Part shown: in pieces, positions 42,831 to 51,737 of the stretch
Layout: the number at the start of each line of letters is the position of its first letter
Numbering within the stretch: position 1 is the stretch's first letter
Assembly (NCBI RefSeq): GCF_037027585.1
Contig: NZ_JAXCLE010000002.1
Location: forward strand, 124,001 to 188,000
Direction of reading: 5' to 3'
From: Solibacillus ferritrahens
Lineage (GTDB): Bacteria > Bacillota > Bacilli > Bacillales_A > Planococcaceae
Length of the DNA stretch: 64,000 nt
Notes under the pieces: generated by a model
Seen by the model: the letters and a program-made list of their open reading frames with translations, nothing else
What the model was told of the DNA's origin: nothing
Databases searched by the model: none
Position numbers and translations under genes: made by a program

Positions 42831-43805
42831 ATGACATTATCAACAACATTGACCATACTTTTTTCATCATTTTTATTGACGGTCATTTTAGCACCAATAG
42901 GGATACCGCTTTTACGTAGATTGAAGTTTGGGCAAAGTATTCGAGAAGAAGGACCTCAATCCCACATGAAAAAAGCTGGGACACCTACAATGGGTGGATT
43001 AATTTTCTTATTAGCCATTATAATTTCGACAATAATTGTCGCAATTATTTTCGACTTATTTACAACACAAACGGTTGTATTATTACTTGTTTTAGTTGGG
43101 TTTGGGGTTATTGGCTTTTTGGATGATGGTTTAAAAGTTATTTTTAAACGTAATTTAGGATTAACTTCACTACAAAAGTTAATTGGTCAAATTGCTATTG
43201 CTATTGCAGCATTTTTGCTATTACGTTTAGGATCTTTTGACACATCAGTAGGAATTCCATATACAGATATGTCCATTGATTTAGGAATCTTGTATGTAGG
43301 GTTTTTAATTTTTTGGTTAGTAGGCTTTTCGAATGCAGTTAATCTAACAGATGGGTTAGACGGACTTGTATCAGGTACAGCTTCAATCGCGTTTGCAGCA
43401 TTCGGTGTTATTGCGCTGTTTAATGAGCAGCCCGATATTGCACTATTTGCATTCGCTGTAACAGGTGCTCTGCTTGGGTTTTTAATTTTCAATGCAAACC
43501 CGGCAAAAGTATTTATGGGAGATACAGGATCTCTTGCACTTGGTGGTGCATTGGCAATGATTTCGGTATTAGTAAAGCAGGAGTTGCTGTTATTATTAAT
43601 CGGTCTTGTATTCGTCATCGAAACATTGTCGGTTATTTTACAGGTAGGAAGTTACAAACTTCGTAAAAAGCGCATTTTTAAAATGAGCCCTATTCATCAT
43701 CACTTTGAATTATCAGGTTGGTCTGAATGGAAAGTCGTCCTTGTATTTTGGTCGACTGGTTGTGTCGTAGCACTTATAGCAGTTTTAGCGGAGGCGTTAA
43801 TATGA
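42831..43805 (+). CDS. mraY: Phospho-MurNAc-pentapeptide translocase MraY
   Basis: An integral membrane enzyme of 324 residues with ten helices that makes lipid I. Conserved loops: GPQSHMKKAGTPTMGG, FLDDGLKV (Asp motif), NLTDGLDGLV, MGDTGSLALGG and the MSPIHHHFELSGW histidine motif. AAAGGAGAT precedes the ATG. It needs its own promoter after the spoVD terminator; TTGAAA at 42776 with a weak -10 17 bases on is a candidate. Coupled to murD. Confidence 0.97.
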   Translation: MTLSTTLTILFSSFLLTVILAPIGIPLLRRLKFGQSIREEGPQSHMKKAGTPTMGGLIFLLAIIISTIIVAIIFDLFTTQTVVLLLVLVGFGVIGFLDDGLKVIFKRNLGLTSLQKLIGQIAIAIAAFLLLRLGSFDTSVGIPYTDMSIDLGILYVGFLIFWLVGFSNAVNLTDGLDGLVSGTASIAFAAFGVIALFNEQPDIALFAFAVTGALLGFLIFNANPAKVFMGDTGSLALGGALAMISVLVKQELLLLLIGLVFVIETLSVILQVGSYKLRKKRIFKMSPIHHHFELSGWSEWKVVLVFWSTGCVVALIAVLAEALI

Positions 43806-45154
43806 TGAAGTTTGAAGGATTGCAATCAAAAAAAGTACTAGTGTTAGGTTTAGCAAAAAGTGGGGTTGCGGCTGCAGAACTACTTCATCAATTAGGAGCA
43901 TTTGTAACAGTCAATGATGCAAAACCATTTGATGCAAACCCGGAAGCGCAAGAGCTACTATCAAAAGGGATTACAGTAATTTGTGGACGTCATCCAGAAG
44001 ATTTGTTGGATGAAGGATTTGAACTTGTCGTTAAAAATCCAGGTATTCCTTATACGAACCCAATTATTGCGGATGCCGTTGAAAAGGGCTTGCCAGTCAT
44101 AACAGAAATGGAACTTGCTTATTTAGTAAGTGAAGCACCTTTCTTCGGTATAACGGGTTCGAATGGTAAAACGACAACAACGACTTTGCTTTATGAAATG
44201 TTGAAAGCTGGCCAATTGAAGCCGCTAATTGCTGGGAATATTGGTACTGTGGCTTGTGGTGTTGCGGCAGAAGCAAGCGCAGAAGAGGTCATTGTGACAG
44301 AATTATCCTCTTTCCAACTAATGGGCACTAAAAGTTTCCGACCACGTATTGCCATTTTAACAAATCTTTATGAAGCCCATTTAGATTACCATGGGACATT
44401 TGAGGAATATGCAGAAGCAAAATTCGGTGTAACACGTAATCAAACGAGCGACGACTATTTTATTTATAATGCTGATCAGCAAATTGTTGCTAATTATGCT
44501 CGAAAGTCAAAAGCGCAATTAGTACCTTTCACAACTAAAGGCCGGTCGGATAATGGCATTAGTGCAGATACTAATAATATTTACTGGTACGGAGAAGCGA
44601 TATTAAGTCGTGAACAAATCGTTTTACCAGGTGAACATAATTTGGAAAATATATTATGTGCCGTAGCAGCCGCTAAGCTGCAAAACTGTCCGATTGAAGC
44701 GATTCAGGAAGTGCTTGCAACTTTTGCAGGAGTTCGCCATCGTACACAATTTGTGCGAGAATGGCAAGGACGAAAAATTTATAATGATTCAAAGGCAACA
44801 AATGTACTGGCAACAAAAAGTGCATTAGCAGCCTTTAACAGCCCAATTGTTTTGTTGGCCGGTGGATTGGATCGTGGGCATTCATTTGAAGAGCTTCGTA
44901 AGGAAATGACACGCGTAAAAGCAGTTGTCGCATTTGGGGAAACTGCACTTCGCTTAATTGAATTTGCAAAGTCATGTGGAATTACAAATATTGTACGTGC
45001 AATTGATGTAGAGGACGCAGTCGGTTATGGAGCAAAAATATCTGATGAAGGTGACATTATTCTATTGTCACCTGCATGTGCAAGCTGGGATCAACATGAG
45101 AGCTTTGAAATTCGTGGCGACTTATTTATTGATCGTGTTATGAAACTTTCATAA
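43802..45154 (+). CDS. murD: UDP-MurNAc-L-alanine:D-glutamate ligase MurD
   Basis: A Mur ligase of 450 residues adding D-Glu. The N-terminal Rossmann-like domain contains VLGLAKSGVAAAELL; the ATP loop is ITGSNGKTTTT; then the NLYEAHLDYHGT region and NDSKATNVLATKSAL in the C-terminal domain. ATG 43802 overlaps the mraY stop (ATGA) and follows GGAGG; the next ATG (43805) is also possible. Canonical position. Confidence 0.97.
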   Translation: MMKFEGLQSKKVLVLGLAKSGVAAAELLHQLGAFVTVNDAKPFDANPEAQELLSKGITVICGRHPEDLLDEGFELVVKNPGIPYTNPIIADAVEKGLPVITEMELAYLVSEAPFFGITGSNGKTTTTTLLYEMLKAGQLKPLIAGNIGTVACGVAAEASAEEVIVTELSSFQLMGTKSFRPRIAILTNLYEAHLDYHGTFEEYAEAKFGVTRNQTSDDYFIYNADQQIVANYARKSKAQLVPFTTKGRSDNGISADTNNIYWYGEAILSREQIVLPGEHNLENILCAVAAAKLQNCPIEAIQEVLATFAGVRHRTQFVREWQGRKIYNDSKATNVLATKSALAAFNSPIVLLAGGLDRGHSFEELRKEMTRVKAVVAFGETALRLIEFAKSCGITNIVRAIDVEDAVGYGAKISDEGDIILLSPACASWDQHESFEIRGDLFIDRVMKLS

Positions 45155-45169
45155 GAAAGGATAGTTACA

Positions 45170-46255
45170 CTGTCACAAAAGTTACAGCAATATTTTTTTA
45201 TAAGTGCCATCGTTTTGTCAATAATAGGAATAGTTTTTATATTTTCTGCGGGTACATATTGGGGTAATGTTCACTATACTGGACAAACCCCATTTTACCA
45301 AAAGCAGGCTATATATTTTATTATTGCGCTATTTGTTTGTATAGCCATGATGAAATGGGAATTATTGAGAAGTCAACAGGTATGGGGCATGCTTTATATT
45401 GTCTCGATTGTGTTACTTATTGCAGTATTGATTCCTGGTATCGGAATTGTTAGAAATGGATCACAGAGCTGGATTGGAATAGGGCCATTAACCGTTCAAC
45501 CTGCAGAAATTGCCAAAGTAACAACAATTATTTATATTAGCGCATTATTATCTCAGCGTAAATCGTATGAACGTATTGTTCAATTGAAACATTTTGTAAT
45601 TTTAATGATTCCATCTGCACTTATTATGTTGCAGCCAGATTTTGGTGCTGTCTTTATTTTAGTAGTTGTTGTTTTAATTGTGTTTTTTATTGCGCAATAT
45701 CCATTGCGACTCTATGTAATTCTAATAAGTCTTGGAATGGCTGGATTGGTCGGGTTAATCATTGCTGCCCCATACCGGCTAAAACGTATTGAAGCTTTTA
45801 TCAATCCATGGGCCGATCCTTTGGGCAGTGGATTCCAGGCAGTACAATCCTTATTTGCAATAGGACCCGCAGGATTATTTGGACATGGCTTACTAAAAAG
45901 CAGACAAAAGTATTTATATTTACCAGAGCCGCAGAATGATTTTATTTTTGCCATTATTTTGGAAGAAGTCGGACTTGTTGGCGGGATGGGACTACTGCTT
46001 ATTTTTGCGTGCTTTTTAGTATTTGGTTATCGATTGGCTTTACAGTGTGATCATGTATTTCACTTTTATGCAATATGCGGACTAACAACGATGATTGCTG
46101 TTCAGGCAGGTCTTAATATCGGGGTTGTTATTAATTTATTACCCGTAACGGGTGTTACATTACCATTTGTTAGCTATGGAGGGACTTCGTTGCTTGTAAT
46201 ATGGGTCACCGTAGCGCTCATTTTGAATCTTTCAAATGATAAAAGAAAGGAGTAG
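45170..46255 (+). CDS. spoVE: SEDS-family protein, SpoVE
   Basis: A polytopic SEDS glycosyltransferase of about 361 residues: FSAGTYWG, NGSQSWIGIG, VQPAEIAKV, LPEPQNDFIFAIILEEVG and PVTGVTLPFVSYGGTS. By position after murD it is SpoVE, the partner of SpoVD in cortex synthesis. No ATG, GTG or TTG with a ribosome site exists. AGAAAGG at 45154-45160 points to CTG 45170, which restores an N-terminus of normal length. The next usual start, TTG 45215, would remove part of the first helix. Stop lies 4 bases before divIB. Confidence 0.88.
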   Translation: MSQKLQQYFFISAIVLSIIGIVFIFSAGTYWGNVHYTGQTPFYQKQAIYFIIALFVCIAMMKWELLRSQQVWGMLYIVSIVLLIAVLIPGIGIVRNGSQSWIGIGPLTVQPAEIAKVTTIIYISALLSQRKSYERIVQLKHFVILMIPSALIMLQPDFGAVFILVVVVLIVFFIAQYPLRLYVILISLGMAGLVGLIIAAPYRLKRIEAFINPWADPLGSGFQAVQSLFAIGPAGLFGHGLLKSRQKYLYLPEPQNDFIFAIILEEVGLVGGMGLLLIFACFLVFGYRLALQCDHVFHFYAICGLTTMIAVQAGLNIGVVINLLPVTGVTLPFVSYGGTSLLVIWVTVALILNLSNDKRKE

Positions 46256-46259
46256 GAAG

Positions 46260-47114
46260 ATGATGGAAAAAATAATCGATATTACAGAGCGCGTACCTAC
46301 TATGAAAAAACGTAGAAGACGACGTACAAATTTAAAATTTCTTGCATTAGTTACGGTATTTCTTTTCATCATCATGATACTTCTTTATTTTCAATTACCT
46401 TATAGCGATATTAAAAAAATCAATATAAAGGGCGCACAGCTTAAAGAAGATACATTTTATATTGAGCAGTCAAATCTAAATGTTGATGATTCTTTATGGG
46501 GATTTAAAATACCTGATGTGCAGGAATTGATTGCTCAGCATGAATGGGTCAAATCGGTAGAGGTACGACGGAAGTTTTTAAATGAAATTGAAATTACGGT
46601 CGAGGAATGGCAAAAAGTTGCCTATATCTCAAAGGATGGAGAATTTCACCCAATGTTGGATAATGGGGTTGTTTTTAATGAACCTAATGAAATTGTTCCA
46701 ATCGACGCCCCAATTTTTTTGAAATTTGAAGATGAGTCATTACGGAAAAAGCTATTAAAGGAGCTTGCAAAATTAAAGCCTGAAGTATTGTCACTCATAT
46801 CCCAAATTAATGCAAATCCTTCCGAGGCTGATCCTTATTCGATTACACTTTATATGAATGATGGTTATGAAGTAAGGGCAGATGCAAATACTTTAGCTGA
46901 AAAGCTTAATTACTATCCGTCAATTGTCGCTCAAATTGAAAATGAGGAAGCATTTGAAAAAGGGGTTGTAGATATTGAAGTGGGTTCTTACTACAGACCT
47001 TTTTCAGATGAATACTCTTTATTGGGCAAGGATTCAGAAAATCCGGAGTTAAATGATGAAGGTAGTGCGGAGACCGAAGAAGGGGGGCAACTGGAAGAAC
47101 AAAATGATGAATAG
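46260..47114 (+). CDS. divIB: Cell division protein DivIB/FtsQ
   Basis: A bitopic division protein of 284 residues. A cytoplasmic basic segment (KKRRRRR) precedes a membrane helix (about 28-46), a POTRA domain (DIKKINIKGAQLKEDTFYI and VKSVEVRRKFLNEIEITVEE) and a beta domain, and the protein ends in an acidic disordered tail. It forms the FtsL-DivIC-DivIB complex. ATG 46260 follows AAAGGAG, correctly spaced. It directly follows spoVE; murG and murB, normally between them, are absent. Confidence 0.94.
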   Translation: MMEKIIDITERVPTMKKRRRRRTNLKFLALVTVFLFIIMILLYFQLPYSDIKKINIKGAQLKEDTFYIEQSNLNVDDSLWGFKIPDVQELIAQHEWVKSVEVRRKFLNEIEITVEEWQKVAYISKDGEFHPMLDNGVVFNEPNEIVPIDAPIFLKFEDESLRKKLLKELAKLKPEVLSLISQINANPSEADPYSITLYMNDGYEVRADANTLAEKLNYYPSIVAQIENEEAFEKGVVDIEVGSYYRPFSDEYSLLGKDSENPELNDEGSAETEEGGQLEEQNDE

Positions 47115-47844
47115 CGATAACAACAACAGTAAGCAACCTAAGCAAAAGTCATTATTGTTGTCTCGTAAATATATTGCTTTACTAATTGTATGTATAATAA
47201 CCGGTTTTATAATCGGTTTTTCTTATAATTTATCAAAGGACAAGCGTACGCTAAGCTCTGCCTCGCCACAATTTGAGCAAGAAAATCAGTACAGAGAAGA
47301 TTTAATTGCAAAAAAGGAACGCAACAAAGAGTTGGCAGAAGAGCTCGCACAATTGGAAGATAAAATTCGAGCATATGAAAAGCAATTTTCCTCTAATGAG
47401 GCTCAATATGAACAAAATCGACAGGATGCAGAACAATTACGATTATTATTAGGATTATCGGCAGGAGTAGGACCAGGAATCAAAATTACACTTCGCGATG
47501 GTGATTATAATCCCAATACAACGAATCCAAATGAGTATATTGTTCACGAAAGTCACATATTTAAATTATTAAATGAATTAAAAATTGCTGGAGCTGAAGG
47601 CATCTCAATTAACGGACAGCGGTTAAAACCAAATTCGTATATTATTTGTAACGGACCAGTCATTACGATAGATGGACAACAGTATCCAGCACCGTTTGTT
47701 GTGGAAGCAGTAGGAAACCAAGAGGTGTTAGTCTCCTCATTGGAATTGTCAGGTGGGGTCTTTGACCAGTTGATAAATGAACAAATTGTCGTGACGGTAG
47801 AAAAAAGCGACTTAATAGAAATGAAAACTATCAGCGATGAGTAA
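47104..47844 (+). CDS. ylxW: YlxW, DUF881 family
   Basis: A 246-residue protein with an N-terminal membrane helix (about 19-39), a coiled-coil segment (DLIAKKERNKELAEELAQLED) and a DUF881 domain (GVGPGIKITLRDGDYNP, INGQRLKPNSYIICNGPVI). Function unknown; conserved next to divIB. ATG 47104 overlaps the divIB end by 11 bases and follows AGGGGGG. The frame is open upstream within divIB, but no start is supported there. Confidence 0.88.
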   Translation: MMNSDNNNSKQPKQKSLLLSRKYIALLIVCIITGFIIGFSYNLSKDKRTLSSASPQFEQENQYREDLIAKKERNKELAEELAQLEDKIRAYEKQFSSNEAQYEQNRQDAEQLRLLLGLSAGVGPGIKITLRDGDYNPNTTNPNEYIVHESHIFKLLNELKIAGAEGISINGQRLKPNSYIICNGPVITIDGQQYPAPFVVEAVGNQEVLVSSLELSGGVFDQLINEQIVVTVEKSDLIEMKTISDE

Positions 47845-47864
47845 GGCATAATATCGGAGGGAAG

Positions 47865-48575
47865 ATGATGACGAAAAAAATGTACCGTAATATTACGATG
47901 ATCTCGTTCATCATTGGCTTTATGCTGGCAGTGCAATACAACACTGTTCAAAGCCCAGCTGAACGAAACACAGTAGATATATGGGAAATACGTCAACAAC
48001 TTTCAGTGGAACAGGAGCGTCATTCAGAGCTTCTGACAGCAATTAGTGACCTGTCTGACACAGTAAGTAAATACGAAGATGCGGAATTTAATAATCCTGA
48101 AATTCTATTAGAACAAACAGTAGATAATTTAAAAGAGAGTGCAGGTATATTACCAACAAGGGGACCAGGTTTGACATTGACAATCGAGCCTTCGCAGGAG
48201 CTAATGAACTTTGGTTATGAAATCAAGCCCGTATCCCCTGAATTATTAATTCGCCTTATTAACGATTTATATCGCAGTAATGCACAAGCAATTGAAATTG
48301 ATGACAAAAGATTGACGTATAATACCGCCATTCGTGATATTAACGGAAAAACAACTGTAAATAGTGAGCCGATAGAGGATACAAATATAGAGATAAATGT
48401 AATAACCCCTACTTATGAGCAAGCTGAAAAATTAAAGAATCATTTATTGGCATCGTCATTTCAGGATGAATTCTACATTGACAATCTTGTGTTGACGATT
48501 CATGAAGCAGAAAAAAATGTACGAATAAACTCAGTCGTAACCGTACAAAAAAGTAATTATCTATCTGAGAAATAG
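47865..48575 (+). CDS. ylxX: YlxX, DUF881 family paralogue
   Basis: A 236-residue protein with the same plan as its neighbour: an N-terminal membrane helix (about 7-23), a coiled coil, then a DUF881 domain (RGPGLTLTIEPSQEL, AIEIDDKRLTYNTAIRDINGKT). YlxW and YlxX look like a tandem duplication that is conserved in Bacillus. GGAGGGAAG precedes paired ATG codons. Function unknown. Confidence 0.85.
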   Translation: MMTKKMYRNITMISFIIGFMLAVQYNTVQSPAERNTVDIWEIRQQLSVEQERHSELLTAISDLSDTVSKYEDAEFNNPEILLEQTVDNLKESAGILPTRGPGLTLTIEPSQELMNFGYEIKPVSPELLIRLINDLYRSNAQAIEIDDKRLTYNTAIRDINGKTTVNSEPIEDTNIEINVITPTYEQAEKLKNHLLASSFQDEFYIDNLVLTIHEAEKNVRINSVVTVQKSNYLSEK

Positions 48576-48589
48576 AAGGGGATGCGAAT

Positions 48590-48943
48590 ATGTGGTTACC
48601 ACTTTTAGGACTTATATTTGGTGTGGTATTGGGTATTTTAACAGATATTCAAATTCCATCCGTCTATGAAAACTATTTATCAATTGCTGTGCTAGCTGCT
48701 CTCGATACAATGGTCGGCGGAATTCGCGCACAACTTCAACAAGTATATGACGATAAAGTATTCATTTCAGGGTTTTTCTTTAATATAATTTTAGCTGCAG
48801 GGTTAGCTTTTTTAGGAGTTCATATAGGGGTAGATTTGTATTTAGCAGCAATTTTTGCCTTTGGAGTACGACTATTTCAAAATATTGCGGTAATTCGTAG
48901 GCTAATTTTGACAAAATTTGAAAATAGAAAACTTAATAAGTAG
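48590..48943 (+). CDS. sbp: Small basic protein Sbp (DUF1290)
   Basis: A 117-residue membrane protein with three helices and a basic tail. The motif LDTMVGGIRAQLQ and the FGVRLFQNIAVIRR segment identify the Sbp/DUF1290 family found just before ftsA in B. subtilis. Function unknown. AGGGGATG precedes the ATG. Confidence 0.92.
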   Translation: MWLPLLGLIFGVVLGILTDIQIPSVYENYLSIAVLAALDTMVGGIRAQLQQVYDDKVFISGFFFNIILAAGLAFLGVHIGVDLYLAAIFAFGVRLFQNIAVIRRLILTKFENRKLNK

Positions 48944-49056
48944 GAAAACTCATAACAATCACGTTAAAATATCATTACAATTTATCGTTTTACTTAGACA
49001 ATCATGTAAATTTACAATAGAATAAACTATAGGAGTAATCGAAGGAGGTGCAGAAG

Positions 49057-50352
49057 TTGAATCATCAAGAAATTTATGTCTCACTCGATATAGGATCTTC
49101 TTCAATAAAGGTCCTAATCGGAGAAATGAACGATGATCAATTGCACGTAATTGGTGTAGGTCATGTGAAATCAACTGGTATAAGAAAAGGTGCAATTGTT
49201 GATATAGATGCAACTGTACAGTCGATAAAAAAAGCTGTGGACCAAGCAGAACGAATGACTGGTATAAAAATAGAGGAAGTAGTGCTCGGTGTACCAGCAA
49301 ATCAAACCATATTACAGCCTGTAAAAGGAGTTGTGGCGGTAAATGGGGAAGACCGTGAAATTACGGATGATGATTTGGCACGGGTAATTGACTCTGCACA
49401 AGTTATGTCGATTCCACCAGAGCGAGAGCTAGTAAACTTAATTCCTAAACAATTTATAGTAGACAACTTAGATGAAATTAAGGACCCGCGCGGTATGATT
49501 GGTATTCGCTTAGAGATGGATGCAACGATGATTACAACCTCGAAGACGCTTGTACATAATGTATTAAGATGTGTAGAACGTGCAGGTTTACAAATTCGTG
49601 AAATTTATTTACAACCGTTAGCAGCAGGAAATTTTGCGCTGACGGAAGACGAAAAAAACCAAGGAACAGCTTATATAGATTTAGGTGGCGGCTCCACAAC
49701 GGTCGCTGTATTCCAGGATGGTTTATTGAAGAATACAGCTGTTATCCCAGTCGGTGGAGATCATATTACAAAAGATTTATCAATTGTATTAAAAACACCA
49801 ACTGAACAAGCGGAAAAAATTAAAAAGCAATATGGACATGCTTTTTATGATGATGCTTCCGATGAGCAATTATTTGATGTACCTGTCGTTGGAACAGATA
49901 CAACAGATCAATATAGCCAACGCTATATTTCGGAGATTATCGGTGTACGTTTAGAAGAGTTATTTGAACTAGTTTTAGATGAATTAGCTCGAATGGGTAT
50001 ACAGGATTTACCCGGTGGTATAGTGATTTCTGGTGGAGTAGCACAGCTGGAGGGCATTGCCCAATTGGCACGTCAAATTATGCTGACGAGAGTTCGTATT
50101 TATACGCCGGATTATATCGGTGTTCGTGAACCAGCCTTTACAACTTCGGTTGGTTTAATACGATACGCGAATGCAGAAGACGACTTTTATGGAAGAAGTG
50201 AGCCAGTAGACGCTTCTTCATATGCAGCACCTTATCCTACTCAATCAACTCCTTCTAAAAAACAAGCAAATGGGCCGGAGAGAGTAGAAAGCGCAAATAA
50301 AGTAAGTGTGATTGATCGCGCAAAAAACCTGTTAAACAAATTTTTCGATTAA
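49057..50352 (+). CDS. ftsA: Cell division protein FtsA
   Basis: An actin-like ATPase of 431 residues that tethers FtsZ to the membrane. SLDIGSSSIKVLIGE (phosphate 1), domain 1C insert, DLGGGSTTVAVF (phosphate 2), GGIVISGG (adenosine motif) and a C-terminal amphipathic helix DRAKNLLNKFF. TTG 49057 lies 8 bases after AGGAGG; the GTG at 49048 overlaps that site. A possible -10 (TACAAT, 49013-49018) lies upstream with only a weak -35, so ftsAZ may have a local promoter. Confidence 0.96.
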   Translation: MNHQEIYVSLDIGSSSIKVLIGEMNDDQLHVIGVGHVKSTGIRKGAIVDIDATVQSIKKAVDQAERMTGIKIEEVVLGVPANQTILQPVKGVVAVNGEDREITDDDLARVIDSAQVMSIPPERELVNLIPKQFIVDNLDEIKDPRGMIGIRLEMDATMITTSKTLVHNVLRCVERAGLQIREIYLQPLAAGNFALTEDEKNQGTAYIDLGGGSTTVAVFQDGLLKNTAVIPVGGDHITKDLSIVLKTPTEQAEKIKKQYGHAFYDDASDEQLFDVPVVGTDTTDQYSQRYISEIIGVRLEELFELVLDELARMGIQDLPGGIVISGGVAQLEGIAQLARQIMLTRVRIYTPDYIGVREPAFTTSVGLIRYANAEDDFYGRSEPVDASSYAAPYPTQSTPSKKQANGPERVESANKVSVIDRAKNLLNKFFD

Positions 50353-50392
50353 TACGAAAATGAATGACGTGAACAATTAGGAGGAGAAGTGT

Positions 50393-51553
50393 ATGTTAGA
50401 ATTCGAAACGGATATGGACCAATTAGCCGTTATTAAGGTAATAGGCGTTGGTGGGGGCGGTAACAATGCTGTAAACCGCATGATAGAGCATGGTGTACAA
50501 GGCGTAGATTTTATTGCAGTCAATACAGACGCACAAGCTTTAAATCTATCAAAAGCTGAATATAAATTACAGATTGGCGGTAAATTAACTCGAGGACTTG
50601 GCGCAGGTGCCAACCCGGAAGTAGGAAAAAAAGCCGCTGAAGAAAGCCGCGAACAGTTGGAAGAAGTATTGCGCGGAGCAGATATGGTATTCGTTACTGC
50701 TGGAATGGGCGGAGGTACAGGTACAGGTGCAGCGCCGGTAATCGCTTCTATTGCGCGTGATTTAGGTGCATTGACGGTAGGTGTTGTAACACGTCCATTC
50801 ACATTTGAAGGCCGTAAACGTCAGACTCAGGCAATTGGCGGTATTACTTCCATGAAGGAAGCCGTTGATACATTAATCGTTATACCAAATGATAAATTAT
50901 TGCAAATTGTAGATAAATCAACACCGATGCTAGAAGCCTTCCGTGAGGCGGATAATGTATTGCGTCAAGGTGTACAAGGTATTTCGGATTTAATCGCTAC
51001 ACCGGGTTTAATCAACCTGGACTTTGCTGACGTGAAAACAATCATGTCCGATAAAGGTTCTGCATTGATGGGTATTGGTATTGCTGCAGGTGAAAATCGC
51101 GCAGTAGAAGCAGCTAAAAAGGCTATTTCTTCTCCATTACTTGAAACATCAATTGATGGAGCAAAAGGTGTTATTATGAACATCACAGGTGGAACGAACT
51201 TAAGTCTATTTGAAGTTCAGGAAGCAGCAGATATCGTACAATTAGCTTCAGATGAAGAGGTTAATATGATTTTCGGTTCTGTTATTAATGACAACTTAAA
51301 TGATGAAATAATTGTTACTGTAATTGCAACAGGGTTCTCTGACGACTTTATTGTCCAAAAACCACAGCCTGTGCGCCCGTCAATTGGAGCGCGCCAACAA
51401 GCTGCGACACAACAGCAACCTACACGTATGCAAGAACAGGTACAACAAGAAGCGCCGCGTCAACCACAACAACAACAGCAGCAGCAAACAAGCTATCAGC
51501 AGGATGATGCGCTGGATATTCCGACGTTTTTACGTAACCGTCGCAATCGCTAA
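50393..51553 (+). CDS. ftsZ: Cell division GTPase FtsZ
   Basis: A tubulin-like GTPase of 386 residues. GVGGGGNNAVNRMI, the tubulin signature GGGTGTGAAP, NLDFADVK synergy region, then a disordered linker with a run of glutamines (about residues 360-372) and the conserved C-terminal peptide DIPTFLRNRRNR that binds FtsA and SepF. AGGAGGAGA precedes the ATG. Followed by a strong terminator that closes the division cluster. Confidence 0.98.
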   Translation: MLEFETDMDQLAVIKVIGVGGGGNNAVNRMIEHGVQGVDFIAVNTDAQALNLSKAEYKLQIGGKLTRGLGAGANPEVGKKAAEESREQLEEVLRGADMVFVTAGMGGGTGTGAAPVIASIARDLGALTVGVVTRPFTFEGRKRQTQAIGGITSMKEAVDTLIVIPNDKLLQIVDKSTPMLEAFREADNVLRQGVQGISDLIATPGLINLDFADVKTIMSDKGSALMGIGIAAGENRAVEAAKKAISSPLLETSIDGAKGVIMNITGGTNLSLFEVQEAADIVQLASDEEVNMIFGSVINDNLNDEIIVTVIATGFSDDFIVQKPQPVRPSIGARQQAATQQQPTRMQEQVQQEAPRQPQQQQQQQTSYQQDDALDIPTFLRNRRNR

Positions 51554-51575
51554 TTATCAATTAAATATACAATTT

Positions 51576-51624
51576 AAAAGCTAGTTTAACGTTTCGGAAT
51601 TGAAGCGTTAAACTAGCTTTTTTG
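51576..51624 (+). terminator. Terminator after ftsZ
   Basis: A 16-bp perfect stem (51576-51591 and 51606-51621) with a T-run. Confidence 0.93.
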
Positions 51625-51629
51625 TCGAA
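51621..51629 (+). promoter_or_regulatory. Spo0A box upstream of spoIIGA
   Basis: TTTGTCGAA is an exact match to the Spo0A-binding consensus TTTGTCRAA, 109 bases before the spoIIGA start. A one-mismatch copy lies on the minus strand at 51685-51693. The B. subtilis spoIIG operon is activated by phosphorylated Spo0A, which supports the reading. Confidence 0.65.
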
Positions 51630-51737
51630 TGATTTTGAATGAAGTAATACTATGTCATACGATTATTGGATTTTACTGCAACGGTTAGACAAAAATCTCG
51701 CATTTGCTTTGATAACCTTGTTTTAGGAGGACAATAC

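Noticed and set aside
51450..51500. CAA/CAG tandem repeat as a microsatellite or repeat element
   Set aside because: It is in frame and encodes the Gln-rich disordered linker of FtsZ, where such variation is normal.
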